The position numbers and the translations under genes were made by a program. A stretch of 64,000 nucleotides of DNA from Oscillospiraceae bacterium (GTDB lineage Bacteria > Bacillota > Clostridia > Oscillospirales > Oscillospiraceae), in the NCBI GenBank assembly GCA_910575505.1, contig CAJTFK010000004.1:1-64000 (forward strand), in the 5' to 3' direction. Positions within the stretch are counted from its first letter, which is position 1. Every line of letters begins with the position of its first letter. The notes beneath the pieces were generated by a model. That model had not been told where the DNA came from. It searched no databases and saw nothing but the letters and a program-made list of their open reading frames with translations. This document shows, in pieces, positions 51,290 through 58,433 of this stretch.

Positions 51290-52684
51290 ATGCTGACATA
51301 CGACATGGAAGCCCGGGGCGGGCTGCCGCTTTATGAATACCTCTGCAGCTGCATTCGGGAGGACATCCTCAGCGGCGCTCTGCCGGCGGGAGAGCGGCTG
51401 CCCTCCAAACGGGCCCTGGCGGAGCATCTGCGGGTCTCCGTCATCACCGTGGAAGGGGCCTACCAGCAGCTGGAGGCGGAGGGCTATCTGACTGCCCGGC
51501 CCCGCCGGGGCTTTTTTGCCGCTCAGGTGGACCGGCTTTCTCCGCCTCTTTCTGTGCCTCCGGAGCTGTCCAGCCCTCCGGAGACGCCGGTCTGGCGGCT
51601 GGACCTGGCCCGGAACCGGATGGACGGGGGGCTGTTTCCCTCCGCCGTCTGGGCCCGGCTCACCCGGCAGGTTTTGTCGGAGGGGAATCTGCTGGCCCCC
51701 ACGCCCCATCAGGGCCTGCTGCCGCTGCGGCAGGCCATCGCGGAGAATCTCCGGAGCTTTCGGGGCATGGCGGTGTCGCCGGACCAGATCGCCGTGGGTG
51801 CGGGAGCGGAATACCTCTACCTGCTGCTGGCTCAGCTCCTGGGCCGGGAGGCCGTTTTTGCTCTGGAGGACCCCGGCTATCCCAAGATCCGCCAGGTCTA
51901 TCACAAGTGGGGCGCTGTCTGCCGCCCTGTGCCCCTGGACAGTCAGGGAGTATCCCCGGAGGCCCTCCGAGCCTCCGGGGCGGACGTGCTCCACATCTCC
52001 CCTGCCCACCACTATCCCACCGGGGCCATTACCCCCATCGCCCGGCGGCTGGCCCTTCTGCGCTGGGCGGAGGAAACCGGCGGCATCATCATTGAAGACG
52101 ACTACGACAGCGAGCTCCGCTTTACCGGCCGGCCCATCCCCACCCTTCAGAGCATCGACCGCCGGGGGCGGGTGGTGTACATCAATACCTTCTCCCAGAC
52201 CATTTCCCCCTCCATGCGGGTAGGCTTCATGGTGCTGCCTCCGGCGCTGCTGGAGCGCTGGAGGCAGGAGCTGGGCTTTTACGCCTGCACCGTTCCGGCC
52301 CTGGAGCAGCAGGTCCTGGCCCGGTTTCTGGCGGGGGGCTGGTACGAACGGCACCTCTCCCGCCTGCGGAAGGTGTACCGGACCCGCCGGGCCGCCGTGC
52401 TGGAAACCTTTTCCCGGGCCTTCGCCGGCCGGGCCGCCATCATGGAGCAGGGGGCGGGACTCCACTTTCTCCTCCGGCTGGATACGGAGGAAAACGACCA
52501 GACCCTCCGCAGCCGGGCGGAGGGTCTGGGGGTGCGTCTCAGCTTTTTATCAGAATACGCGGCGGTCCAAAGACCGGAATACGCCCATACGCTGGTGGTA
52601 AACTACGCCGGTCTGGACCTGGGTCTCCTGGAGGAGACGGCAGCCCTCCTGACAGAGGCCGTCTGGGGGCCCCGGCCTAGCTGA
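51290..52684 (+). CDS. MocR-family (GntR-aminotransferase) regulator, PdxR-like
   Basis: The 464-residue protein has an N-terminal GntR winged helix (residues ~10-75: LYEYLCSCIREDILSGALPA, GERLPSKRALAEHLRVSVIT). It is fused to a class I aminotransferase-like domain. The PLP-lysine region reads VVYINTFSQTISPSMRVGFM, where the usual Lys of SFSK is Gln, so aldimine formation may be lost. The IIEDDYDSELRF substrate motif is present. PLP-binding MocR proteins sense B6 status or act on aminated metabolites. It is divergent from the ECF S component. A GGGAGG ribosome site precedes ATG 51290. Confidence 0.88.
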   Translation: MLTYDMEARGGLPLYEYLCSCIREDILSGALPAGERLPSKRALAEHLRVSVITVEGAYQQLEAEGYLTARPRRGFFAAQVDRLSPPLSVPPELSSPPETPVWRLDLARNRMDGGLFPSAVWARLTRQVLSEGNLLAPTPHQGLLPLRQAIAENLRSFRGMAVSPDQIAVGAGAEYLYLLLAQLLGREAVFALEDPGYPKIRQVYHKWGAVCRPVPLDSQGVSPEALRASGADVLHISPAHHYPTGAITPIARRLALLRWAEETGGIIIEDDYDSELRFTGRPIPTLQSIDRRGRVVYINTFSQTISPSMRVGFMVLPPALLERWRQELGFYACTVPALEQQVLARFLAGGWYERHLSRLRKVYRTRRAAVLETFSRAFAGRAAIMEQGAGLHFLLRLDTEENDQTLRSRAEGLGVRLSFLSEYAAVQRPEYAHTLVVNYAGLDLGLLEETAALLTEAVWGPRPS

Positions 52685-53255
52685 TGGCGGTCTGAGGCGC
52701 TCCTTTGCGGAAACGGACCATTCCGGTGCGGTCCAGCGCAATCACCACGGCGGGGATGCACACCAGCTGAAGGATGATGCCGGGAACGGCGGTGAGGAAG
52801 GCCCCGGAGAGAAACATCTCCCAGGTGAAGGCCTGTCCGGAGACGCCGGAGAGAACCACCCGGGCCGCGGCCCAGACCACGCGCCCGCCCAGCATGGAGG
52901 CAATCAGACAGCGGTACAGCGCCACTGCACACTGCCAGCGGGACCGGCTGTAGAGCCAGCCCGACAGGAAGCCGTAAGCCGCCAGCTCAAAGGCCATGGA
53001 GACGGCAGCGGGAAAAATGGGCGGCGCACCGGTGAGGAGGCTGCGGAGCAGAGGCAGGACGAAGCCCACCGCCAGGCCGTACCTCCAGCCGCAGAGGAAG
53101 CCGCAGAGCAGGACGGGCAGGTGCATGGGGCAGAGCATGTTTCCAACCTGGGGAATCTGCCCGGTGAAGAAGGGCAGAACATAGCCCAGGGCCAGCATCG
53201 CGGCGGCGACGGCCAGGTTCCGGACCCGCTTGGGGGAGGTTTGTGTTTCTTTCAT
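52677..53255 (-). CDS. ECF transporter S component
   Basis: This 192-residue membrane protein of about six segments begins LAVAAAMLALGYVLPFFTGQ. It has IPQVGNMLCPMHLPVLLCGF and GWRYGLAVGFVLPLLRSLLT, typical of the ECF_trnsprt S-component family. The vitamin is not evident, though relatives are often annotated for folate- or pantothenate-type substrates. It overlaps the MocR gene's end by 8 bp on the opposite strand. A structured leader (53256-53564) precedes it, so it may be controlled by a metabolite-binding RNA. The ATG at 53255 follows AAGGAGT by about 7 nt. Confidence 0.82.
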   Translation of the reverse strand: MKETQTSPKRVRNLAVAAAMLALGYVLPFFTGQIPQVGNMLCPMHLPVLLCGFLCGWRYGLAVGFVLPLLRSLLTGAPPIFPAAVSMAFELAAYGFLSGWLYSRSRWQCAVALYRCLIASMLGGRVVWAAARVVLSGVSGQAFTWEMFLSGAFLTAVPGIILQLVCIPAVVIALDRTGMVRFRKGAPQTAIS

Positions 53256-53564
53256 GGGAAAAACTCCTTCTCAAAAGTCTGCCCGTCTTCTGAGGGGCGG
53301 GGCCTTCCTGGCTGCATTGTCAATACCTTCATGTCCGCCCCGTTCCTTCTGCGGAACGGGGCCGTCTGCCTGCGTCCTCCTCCGGGCCCTCAAAGGGCCG
53401 CGGATGCCGGAGGATAAACGGCGCGTTTCCGCCGCCTTCCTGGCGGCGTCATGCCGGGCTTCCTGGAGTCCGGTCCTGTCCGGGACCTCACCCACTCCGC
53501 CGCCCCTCCTCTCATCCAAAAATCCGCGGATTTTTTGGGGGCAAGCCAAAAGCCGGCATTTCAT
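53256..53564 (-). ncRNA. Long structured leader of the ECF S-component gene (candidate riboswitch)
   Basis: About 310 nt precede the start on the minus strand. They contain several GC-rich hairpins, among them CGCCGCC-AGGAA-GGCGGCG, CCCCGTTCC-GCAGAA-GGAACGGGG and GGTCC-CGGACA-GGACC. I recognise none of the common riboswitch cores (TPP, FMN, cobalamin, THF, glycine, SAM). A cis-acting RNA is likely from length and structure; the ligand is unknown. Confidence 0.45.
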
Positions 53565-53570
53565 ATGGAG

Positions 53571-53600
53571 AGTATACTACAGGGGTTTGGCTTCTGCCAA
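53571..53600 (-). promoter_or_regulatory. Promoter of the ECF S-component leader
   Basis: Minus strand TTGGCA (53600-53595), 18 bp, TATACT (53576-53571). It overlaps a hairpin AGGGGTTTGGC/GCCAAGCCCCT (53581-53606) that also follows the kinase stop. Confidence 0.55.
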
Positions 53601-53615
53601 GCCCCTTTTTCCGGC

Positions 53616-54755
53616 TCAGCCGAAAAAGTCCGTGGTATCCACCGTCAGATCCGCCGCCGCCCGGGTACCGCAGGCGGAGAAATAGCGCTCCTCAAGGGTC
53701 CGCCATACCCGGTCAAAGGCAGGAAAATAATCTCCTTCCCGCTTCTGCAGGCGGCGGGTCTGCTCCTCGCGGTCACAGGTGAGAAAGATTTTATAATCGT
53801 AGTACCTTGCCAGAGAGGGATGCTGGGAATAGGTGCCCTCCACAAGAATCAGCGCAGCATCGTCCGGGTCCATCTCAATCTCCTCTCCGTATTCGTCCAG
53901 CACCGGGGCGTCGGGGAGAAAGGGCGGATATGTCAGGGGCTTTCCGGAGCGGACCGGCAGCAGGATTTCCCGCCGGAGCCGCTCCAGGTCCATGTTCCCG
54001 GCGGGTGTGTTCATCCAGTCCGGAGGCCGCTTCTCCCAGGGAAGGTAGAAGTCATCCATGTGGGCAATGTGCTTCAGACCGGGAATCAGCTGCTCCACGA
54101 TGCCGGAAAAGCCGGTCTTTCCGCTGCCGCAGCGGCCGTCCACCGCAGCCAGATAAGGCCGCAGGCCCTTCTCCCGGGGGGACGCGCCGTTCTCCAGAGC
54201 GCCGCTGTGAGAGAGCCTGAGCCAGGCGGCATAATGCTCCCTGGACAGCCGGTCGATGGGGACCAGCGCCGGGAGATATCCGGCGAAGTCCTGCCGGATC
54301 ACCCGGTAGTGGGGACGGTAGGCCTTCCGGAAGGCTTCGCTGTGGCGGACCGGGGGACAGCCTTCCCGCCGCCAGTTCTCCAGATAGTCCGGCAGGCCGG
54401 GGACGGGGAGGGCAGCCAGCCGGTCCAGCTTTTCCGAGAGGCCGGACGGGGTTCCCTCTGTGGAGGCCATTGTCTGCGTGAACATCCGCCCGATCAGGGG
54501 AAGCTCCGACAGGGTGGAGAGGGATTGGGTGATGTGGAAGCGGCACAGGCCGTTTCCAATGGGCTCCGGGGGCAGGGGGTCCGGCCCCGCCTCCTTCCGC
54601 TCCGCCAGCAGGGCCGCCAGCACCCTGTCCGGGCTCTCTGCCATGTGGGCGGGGCCGAATTCGCTCTGACAGGCCAGCTTGGCAAAGTCCTGGGGCTCCA
54701 TCAGGGGATACCGCGCCCAATGGGCCCGGACTGCGTCCAGAAAATCCGCTCTCAC
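53616..54755 (-). CDS. Uridine-kinase-like protein with unknown N-terminal domain
   Basis: The 379-residue protein is a fusion. The first ~195 residues form an unrecognised, helical, Arg/Leu-rich domain (LACQSEFGPAHMAESPDRVL; LPLIGRMFTQTMASTEGTPS). The rest is a P-loop kinase of the uridine/phosphoribulokinase group: Walker A VDGRCGSGKT (207-214), HMDDFYLPWEKRPPDWM, and LILVEGTYSQHP. EYYDYK-like and RR-containing lid residues follow (FLTCDREEQTRRLQKREGD). It starts with GTG at 54755, overlapping the DUF3842 stop; AAGGAG lies 8 nt upstream. The N-terminal domain may add a second step; substrate unknown. Confidence 0.8.
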   Translation of the reverse strand: MRADFLDAVRAHWARYPLMEPQDFAKLACQSEFGPAHMAESPDRVLAALLAERKEAGPDPLPPEPIGNGLCRFHITQSLSTLSELPLIGRMFTQTMASTEGTPSGLSEKLDRLAALPVPGLPDYLENWRREGCPPVRHSEAFRKAYRPHYRVIRQDFAGYLPALVPIDRLSREHYAAWLRLSHSGALENGASPREKGLRPYLAAVDGRCGSGKTGFSGIVEQLIPGLKHIAHMDDFYLPWEKRPPDWMNTPAGNMDLERLRREILLPVRSGKPLTYPPFLPDAPVLDEYGEEIEMDPDDAALILVEGTYSQHPSLARYYDYKIFLTCDREEQTRRLQKREGDYFPAFDRVWRTLEERYFSACGTRAAADLTVDTTDFFG

Positions 54756-55177
54756 AGGGCCAGCTCCTTGATTGCCTGGTCCGCCGCCCGCCGGAGATAT
54801 TCCTCCAAACGGCAGTCCTCCGTCCCGGCCACGAGGACGCCGCAGGAGGCGGATGGAATCAGAATCTTCACCGCCCCGGCCCCGGAGACGGCGGCGGCCA
54901 TGGCGGGAGAGACCTCCCCCAGGATGCCCCCCGCCAGGATGACGCCGATGGGGCCCAGAATCAAATCCGCCCGGGGGGCGTTCCAGAGCACGGCGTGTTC
55001 CCCGGTGGCTCCCTGGGGAGCCCCGGCCTTCAGCATGGCGCTGGTGGCCATGACATTGGTGCCCACGCAGAGGAGGCGGCAGTCCGCCGGCAGGCGGGGC
55101 CTCAGCAGCTTCACCAGCTGGCTGCCCACGCCGCCGCCCTGGCCGTCCAGAATCAAAACGGTGCGAACACGGCTCAT
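54752..55177 (-). CDS. DUF3842-family protein
   Basis: The 141-residue soluble protein begins TVLILDGQGGGVGSQLVKLL, a Rossmann-like dinucleotide-type loop. It contains LLCVGTNVMATSAMLKAGA, ILGPIGVILAGGILGEVSP and IPSASCGVLVAGTEDC, the DUF3842 pattern common in clostridia. No function is known. It sits between the Fe-S aldo/keto reductase-like gene and the kinase with only 4-bp gaps or overlaps, so all three should act in one pathway. GGGAGGTGAG precedes its ATG. Confidence 0.88.
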   Translation of the reverse strand: MSRVRTVLILDGQGGGVGSQLVKLLRPRLPADCRLLCVGTNVMATSAMLKAGAPQGATGEHAVLWNAPRADLILGPIGVILAGGILGEVSPAMAAAVSGAGAVKILIPSASCGVLVAGTEDCRLEEYLRRAADQAIKELAL

Positions 55178-55181
55178 AGTC

Positions 55182-56330
55182 TCACCTCCCGAAGAGCTCC
55201 GCCGCCCGGCGCATGTTCTCCATCACCGGCACGCCGAAGGGGCAGCGGGTCTCACAGGCCCCGCAGCCAACGCAGTCCCCGCCGCCCCGGGTCAGCAGGC
55301 CGTAGTGCTCCCGCACGGTCTCGGGGACGTCCCCCTGGGCAAGAGAGAGGTTCAGAAACTTTGTGACCATGGCCACGTCGATGCCCTGGGGACAGGGGGC
55401 GCAGTGGCCGCAGTACATGCAGTGCCCCTGCCAGCTGATTTTCGGCAGGGCCGCCAGGGCGGCGGCATAGTCCGTTTCCGCCTCAGAGGCCTCCTCATAG
55501 GCGGCGCTCTGCCTCAGCTCCTCCAGGGTCCGGGCCCCGGACATGACGCAGGCCGCGCCGGGCCGGTCCAGCGCGTAGCGGAGGCACTGGAAGACCGTCA
55601 GGGCCCGTCCGGCGGGGGAGAGGGTTTCGCTGAGGAGGTCCCCGCCGCCGAAGGCCTTCATCACCGTGATGCCCACCCCCAGCCGCTGGCAGGTCTCATA
55701 GAGGGCCTGCCGCTCCGGGTCCATGTTCACCAGGCCGGCGGCATAGTTCTTCGGGGCCCAAAGCTCCTCCACGTCCTCGCCGGCGGGCTGGAGATCGTAG
55801 CAGGGGTTGACACTGAACATCAGCACGCCGATGAGCCCGGTGTTCACAGCCGCCAGAGCCACCTGGGGGTTGTGGCTGGAAAGGCCGATGGTACGGATGG
55901 TCCCCGCCTCCTTCAGCGCCCGGGCATAGGCCATGACGGGGCCGTTCAGCACGGCTTCCCAGTCCGCCAGGGAATCCACATAGTGAATCATGCCGATTTC
56001 CACATGGTCTGTCTCCAGGCGGTTCAGCTGGTCTTCAAAGGCCGCCCGGACCTCTTCGATGTTCCGGGTCCGCATATACTGTCCATCTTTCCACACGGAA
56101 CACAGGTGGGCCTGGAGCACAAACCTGTCCCGGCGGCCCCGCAGAGCCTGGCCCAGGCTGCTGCGGACGGCGGGGGCCGGGGTGTAAAGGTCGATGCAGG
56201 TGACGCCGGATGCCTCCATCAAATCCACGAACTCCCTGACCTGGGCGGGGCTCTTGTTCACAAGGCCCTCGCAGCCCATGCCGATCTCGCTCACCTGGAT
56301 GCCGGTCCGGCCTAACGCGCGGTATCGCAT
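55182..56330 (-). CDS. Aldo/keto reductase-like protein with C-terminal [4Fe-4S] domain
   Basis: The 382-residue protein has an aldo/keto reductase TIM barrel (ALGRTGIQVSEIGMGC start) and a C-terminal ferredoxin-like part. The latter has CMYCGHCAPCPQG (near 330) and CVGCGACETRCPFG. The usual Asp-Tyr-Lys-His tetrad is not intact: Asp47 and Tyr49 sit in CIDLYTP with altered spacing, the Lys position reads FVLQAHL (Gln73), and His remains in MIHYVD. This clostridial subgroup may therefore use the clusters rather than simple NADPH reduction. It leads an operon with DUF3842 and the kinase fusion. AAAGGAGG precedes ATG 56330. Confidence 0.88.
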   Translation of the reverse strand: MRYRALGRTGIQVSEIGMGCEGLVNKSPAQVREFVDLMEASGVTCIDLYTPAPAVRSSLGQALRGRRDRFVLQAHLCSVWKDGQYMRTRNIEEVRAAFEDQLNRLETDHVEIGMIHYVDSLADWEAVLNGPVMAYARALKEAGTIRTIGLSSHNPQVALAAVNTGLIGVLMFSVNPCYDLQPAGEDVEELWAPKNYAAGLVNMDPERQALYETCQRLGVGITVMKAFGGGDLLSETLSPAGRALTVFQCLRYALDRPGAACVMSGARTLEELRQSAAYEEASEAETDYAAALAALPKISWQGHCMYCGHCAPCPQGIDVAMVTKFLNLSLAQGDVPETVREHYGLLTRGGGDCVGCGACETRCPFGVPVMENMRRAAELFGR

Positions 56331-56463
56331 AGAAAACGCCTCCTTTAAATCGCTCGGTGGATGTGTCTGCTGACATCCAGCATAACACGTGGAGTCCGCT
56401 CCATGTCAAGAGTCTTTTTCCCCGTTTGCCTTTTTCTCGATCCCGTTTGTTCCGCCCTCCGGC

Positions 56464-56492
56464 ACATATCCCGCCGCCGGCCTGCATAAGAT
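56464..56492 (+). promoter_or_regulatory. Sigma-E-type sporulation promoter of spoIIID
   Basis: ACATATC (56464-56470), a 14-bp gap, CATAAGAT (56485-56492) resembles the mother-cell sigma-E consensus (ATATT / 14 / CATACANT). It lies 44 bp before the chosen start, as expected for spoIIID. Confidence 0.6.
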
Positions 56493-56535
56493 GGACCAAC
56501 AAGAGGCGGGGAGTGAAGATGTTTTGAAGGGAAAC

Positions 56536-56772
56536 ATGGAGGAGCGGGCGGAACGCCTGGCCCTTTACATCATAGAGAACCGAACCACCGTCCGGGCCGC
56601 CGCACAGAGATTCGGCATCAGCAAGTCCACCGTACATAAGGATATCTCCGAGCGGCTTCCCCAGTTCAACCGGCCGCTGTACTTTCAGGTCAAGGCCGTG
56701 CTGGATGTGAACAAGGCCCAGCGGCACATTCGGGGGGGCATCGCCACCCGGAAGAAATACCGAGGCGACTGA
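56536..56772 (+). CDS. spoIIID: Sporulation transcription factor SpoIIID
   Basis: This DNA-binding protein switches mother-cell gene expression between sigma-E and sigma-K stages. The 78-residue form starting at ATG 56536 fits family size. It contains LALYIIENRTTVRAAAQRFG, ISKSTVHKDISERLPQFNRP and LYFQVKAVLDVNKAQRHIRG, all diagnostic. The ribosome site GAAGGGA is modest; an ATG at 56491 lacks one. It is followed by a small unknown gene and then an LCP protein, and shows the organism can form endospores. Confidence 0.93.
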   Translation: MEERAERLALYIIENRTTVRAAAQRFGISKSTVHKDISERLPQFNRPLYFQVKAVLDVNKAQRHIRGGIATRKKYRGD

Positions 56773-56812
56773 CGCAACATCACGGCGGGCCCCGCCGTGG
56801 GAGGAGGAAATT

Positions 56813-57094
56813 ATGGCTAATCGACAATACGGCAGCAGACGGCGGGCGGCAAGAACCGTCCCGGTCTCCCGCCCTCCGGCAGGAGGCTGGGAGCCGGGCG
56901 TCCCCGTTTACGCGGAGCCGGAGGTCCGCCGCTGGCCTCATCCGGTGGGGGAGGGCATCCCCGCCGTCCAGCAGCCGGAGCCTACCCTGCATTATATCCG
57001 CTGCGCTCTGTCCTATCAAAACCAGCTGCTGGCGGATATCAAAACCTTGCTGGAGCAGATGTCGGAGCAGAACCAGGAGCCCCCGGCCCAGTGA
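56813..57094 (+). CDS. Small protein of unknown function downstream of spoIIID
   Basis: This 93-residue protein is preceded by GGGAGGAGG with good spacing. The first ~55 residues are rich in Arg, Pro and Val (RRRAARTVPVSRPPAGGWEP). The C-terminal part is a helix, LHYIRCALSYQNQLLADIKT followed by LLEQMSEQNQEPPAQ, which looks like a short coiled coil. No family is recognised. It follows spoIIID by about 40 bp and may be part of the same sporulation transcript. Confidence 0.55.
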   Translation: MANRQYGSRRRAARTVPVSRPPAGGWEPGVPVYAEPEVRRWPHPVGEGIPAVQQPEPTLHYIRCALSYQNQLLADIKTLLEQMSEQNQEPPAQ

Positions 57095-57171
57095 ACACCC
57101 CAGGCTGTAACGCCCGGCGGGACTCCGGTCTCGCCGGGCCCGCCTGCCCTGGAGACCGTTTCAGCCTTCCC

Positions 57172-57231
57172 GGTCCTTTCGGGTCCTTTTCGGTCCTTCT
57201 CGAACCTTTTCGGACGTTTCGGCCTTTTCGG
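57172..57231. repeat. Degenerate tandem repeat
   Basis: Six imperfect 9-11-bp units of the form GGTCCTTTTC (GGTCCTTTCG, GGTCCTTTTC, GGTCCTTCTC, GAACCTTTTC, GGACGTTTC, GGCCTTTTCG) precede the LCP promoter. Copy number may vary. Confidence 0.7.
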
Positions 57232-57253
57232 CAGGCTGTTCACACTTTTTCTC

Positions 57254-57282
57254 TTGTCTTTTGACGGGACAGGCCTTATAAT
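57254..57282 (+). promoter_or_regulatory. Promoter of the LCP gene
   Basis: TTGTCT (57254-57259), 17 bp, TATAAT (57277-57282), about 100 bp upstream of the start. Confidence 0.7.
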
Positions 57283-57385
57283 AGAAAAACTGATGCCATG
57301 CAGAAGCTCCCGAAGCCCGGCGCGGATGAACCCCGCGGAGGAACGGGAGACAGAAAAATCGCCTCAGGGCGCGTGGAGGTTTCCC

Positions 57386-58390
57386 ATGCCAAGAACCCGT
57401 CGACGCCGCAGACGCCGGTCCAGCTCCCACCGGGGCCGGACGCTGCTGCTGGTTTTCATCCTGCTTGCCGTAACATACGCCTGCTTCCGGGCCTTTCTCC
57501 GGCCCCCGGAGCAGAAAACCGACGAGCCCGGCGCTGTGCAGAGCGTGTCGGACAACCTGCCGGAGGGGCTCAGCGACGAGGAGGCGGAATCCCTCCGCTC
57601 CCACTACGAGCGCAAGCCCTCCTTCTATACGGTGCTGGTCTCCGGCGTGGATGACGGAAACGGAGGAAGCGACACCAATATTCTGGTGGCCATTGACGCG
57701 GAAAACGACTATATCTACGGCGTCAGCATCCCCCGGGACACCAAAGCCATCATCAACGGAAAAAACCGGAAAATCAACTTTGCCTACAACTCCGGCGGAA
57801 TGGAGCTGCTGGCCCAGACCGTGTCCGGGCAGCTGGGCATTCCGGTGGACTATACGGTGCTGGTGGATCTGCGGGGCTTCGAGGCCCTGGTGAACACCAT
57901 CGGCGGCGTGGATTTTTACATCCCCGTGAACATGGACTATGACGACCCCCTTCAGGACCTGTCCATTCACTTCCCCAAGGGGATGCGGCACCTTGACGGG
58001 GCCGAGGCGCTGAAGGTGGTCCGCTTCCGCCACAACAACGACGGCACCGGCTACGGCAGCGAGGACATCGGACGGATGCAGACCCAGCAGAACTTTCTGA
58101 AGGCCGTGGCCAAAAAAACCCTGACGGTATCCAATCTGACCAAGCTGGACAGCTTCGTGAAGATTTTCCACCAGTATGTGGAAACGGACCTCAACCTGGG
58201 GAACCTGGCCTGGCTGGGCGCGGAGGCCATTGGCATGGGGCCGGAGGCCATCGATTTCTCCACCCTGCCGGGGGACTGGAAGTCTCCCTATATCTACCTG
58301 AATCAGGACGAGGTCCTGGCTCTGGTGAACCAGTACCTGAACCCCTATGTGGAGGACCGCCTTCCGGAGGACCTGAACATCCCTTCATAA
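57386..58390 (+). CDS. LytR-CpsA-Psr (LCP) family cell-wall polymer ligase
   Basis: LCP proteins join teichoic-acid-like or capsule polymers to peptidoglycan outside the membrane. The 334-residue protein has an Arg-rich cytoplasmic start (MPRTRRRRRRRSSS), one membrane segment (TLLLVFILLAVTYACF) and an extracytoplasmic domain. That domain holds LVAIDAENDYIYGVSIPRDT, INFAYNSGGMELLAQTVSGQ, GGVDFYIPVNMDY and VRFRHNNDGTGYGSEDIGRM, the arginines that bind the polyprenyl diphosphate. GGAGGT lies 5 nt before ATG 57386. It may supply the wall polymers to which the SLH proteins in this window bind. Confidence 0.92.
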   Translation: MPRTRRRRRRRSSSHRGRTLLLVFILLAVTYACFRAFLRPPEQKTDEPGAVQSVSDNLPEGLSDEEAESLRSHYERKPSFYTVLVSGVDDGNGGSDTNILVAIDAENDYIYGVSIPRDTKAIINGKNRKINFAYNSGGMELLAQTVSGQLGIPVDYTVLVDLRGFEALVNTIGGVDFYIPVNMDYDDPLQDLSIHFPKGMRHLDGAEALKVVRFRHNNDGTGYGSEDIGRMQTQQNFLKAVAKKTLTVSNLTKLDSFVKIFHQYVETDLNLGNLAWLGAEAIGMGPEAIDFSTLPGDWKSPYIYLNQDEVLALVNQYLNPYVEDRLPEDLNIPS

Positions 58391-58433
58391 CCGGGGTCCG
58401 TCCACACAGGGCCCCCAAAAAGAAAGGAGCGCC

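Noticed and set aside
53451-56315. 954-residue open frame on the plus strand opposite the kinase, DUF3842 and reductase genes
   Set aside because: It is antisense to three well-supported genes, has no recognisable domains and shows the Gly/Ala/His-rich composition of high-GC shadow frames.
57172-57231. CRISPR-like repeats
   Set aside because: Units are 9-11 bp, contiguous and without spacers, so this is a simple tandem repeat.
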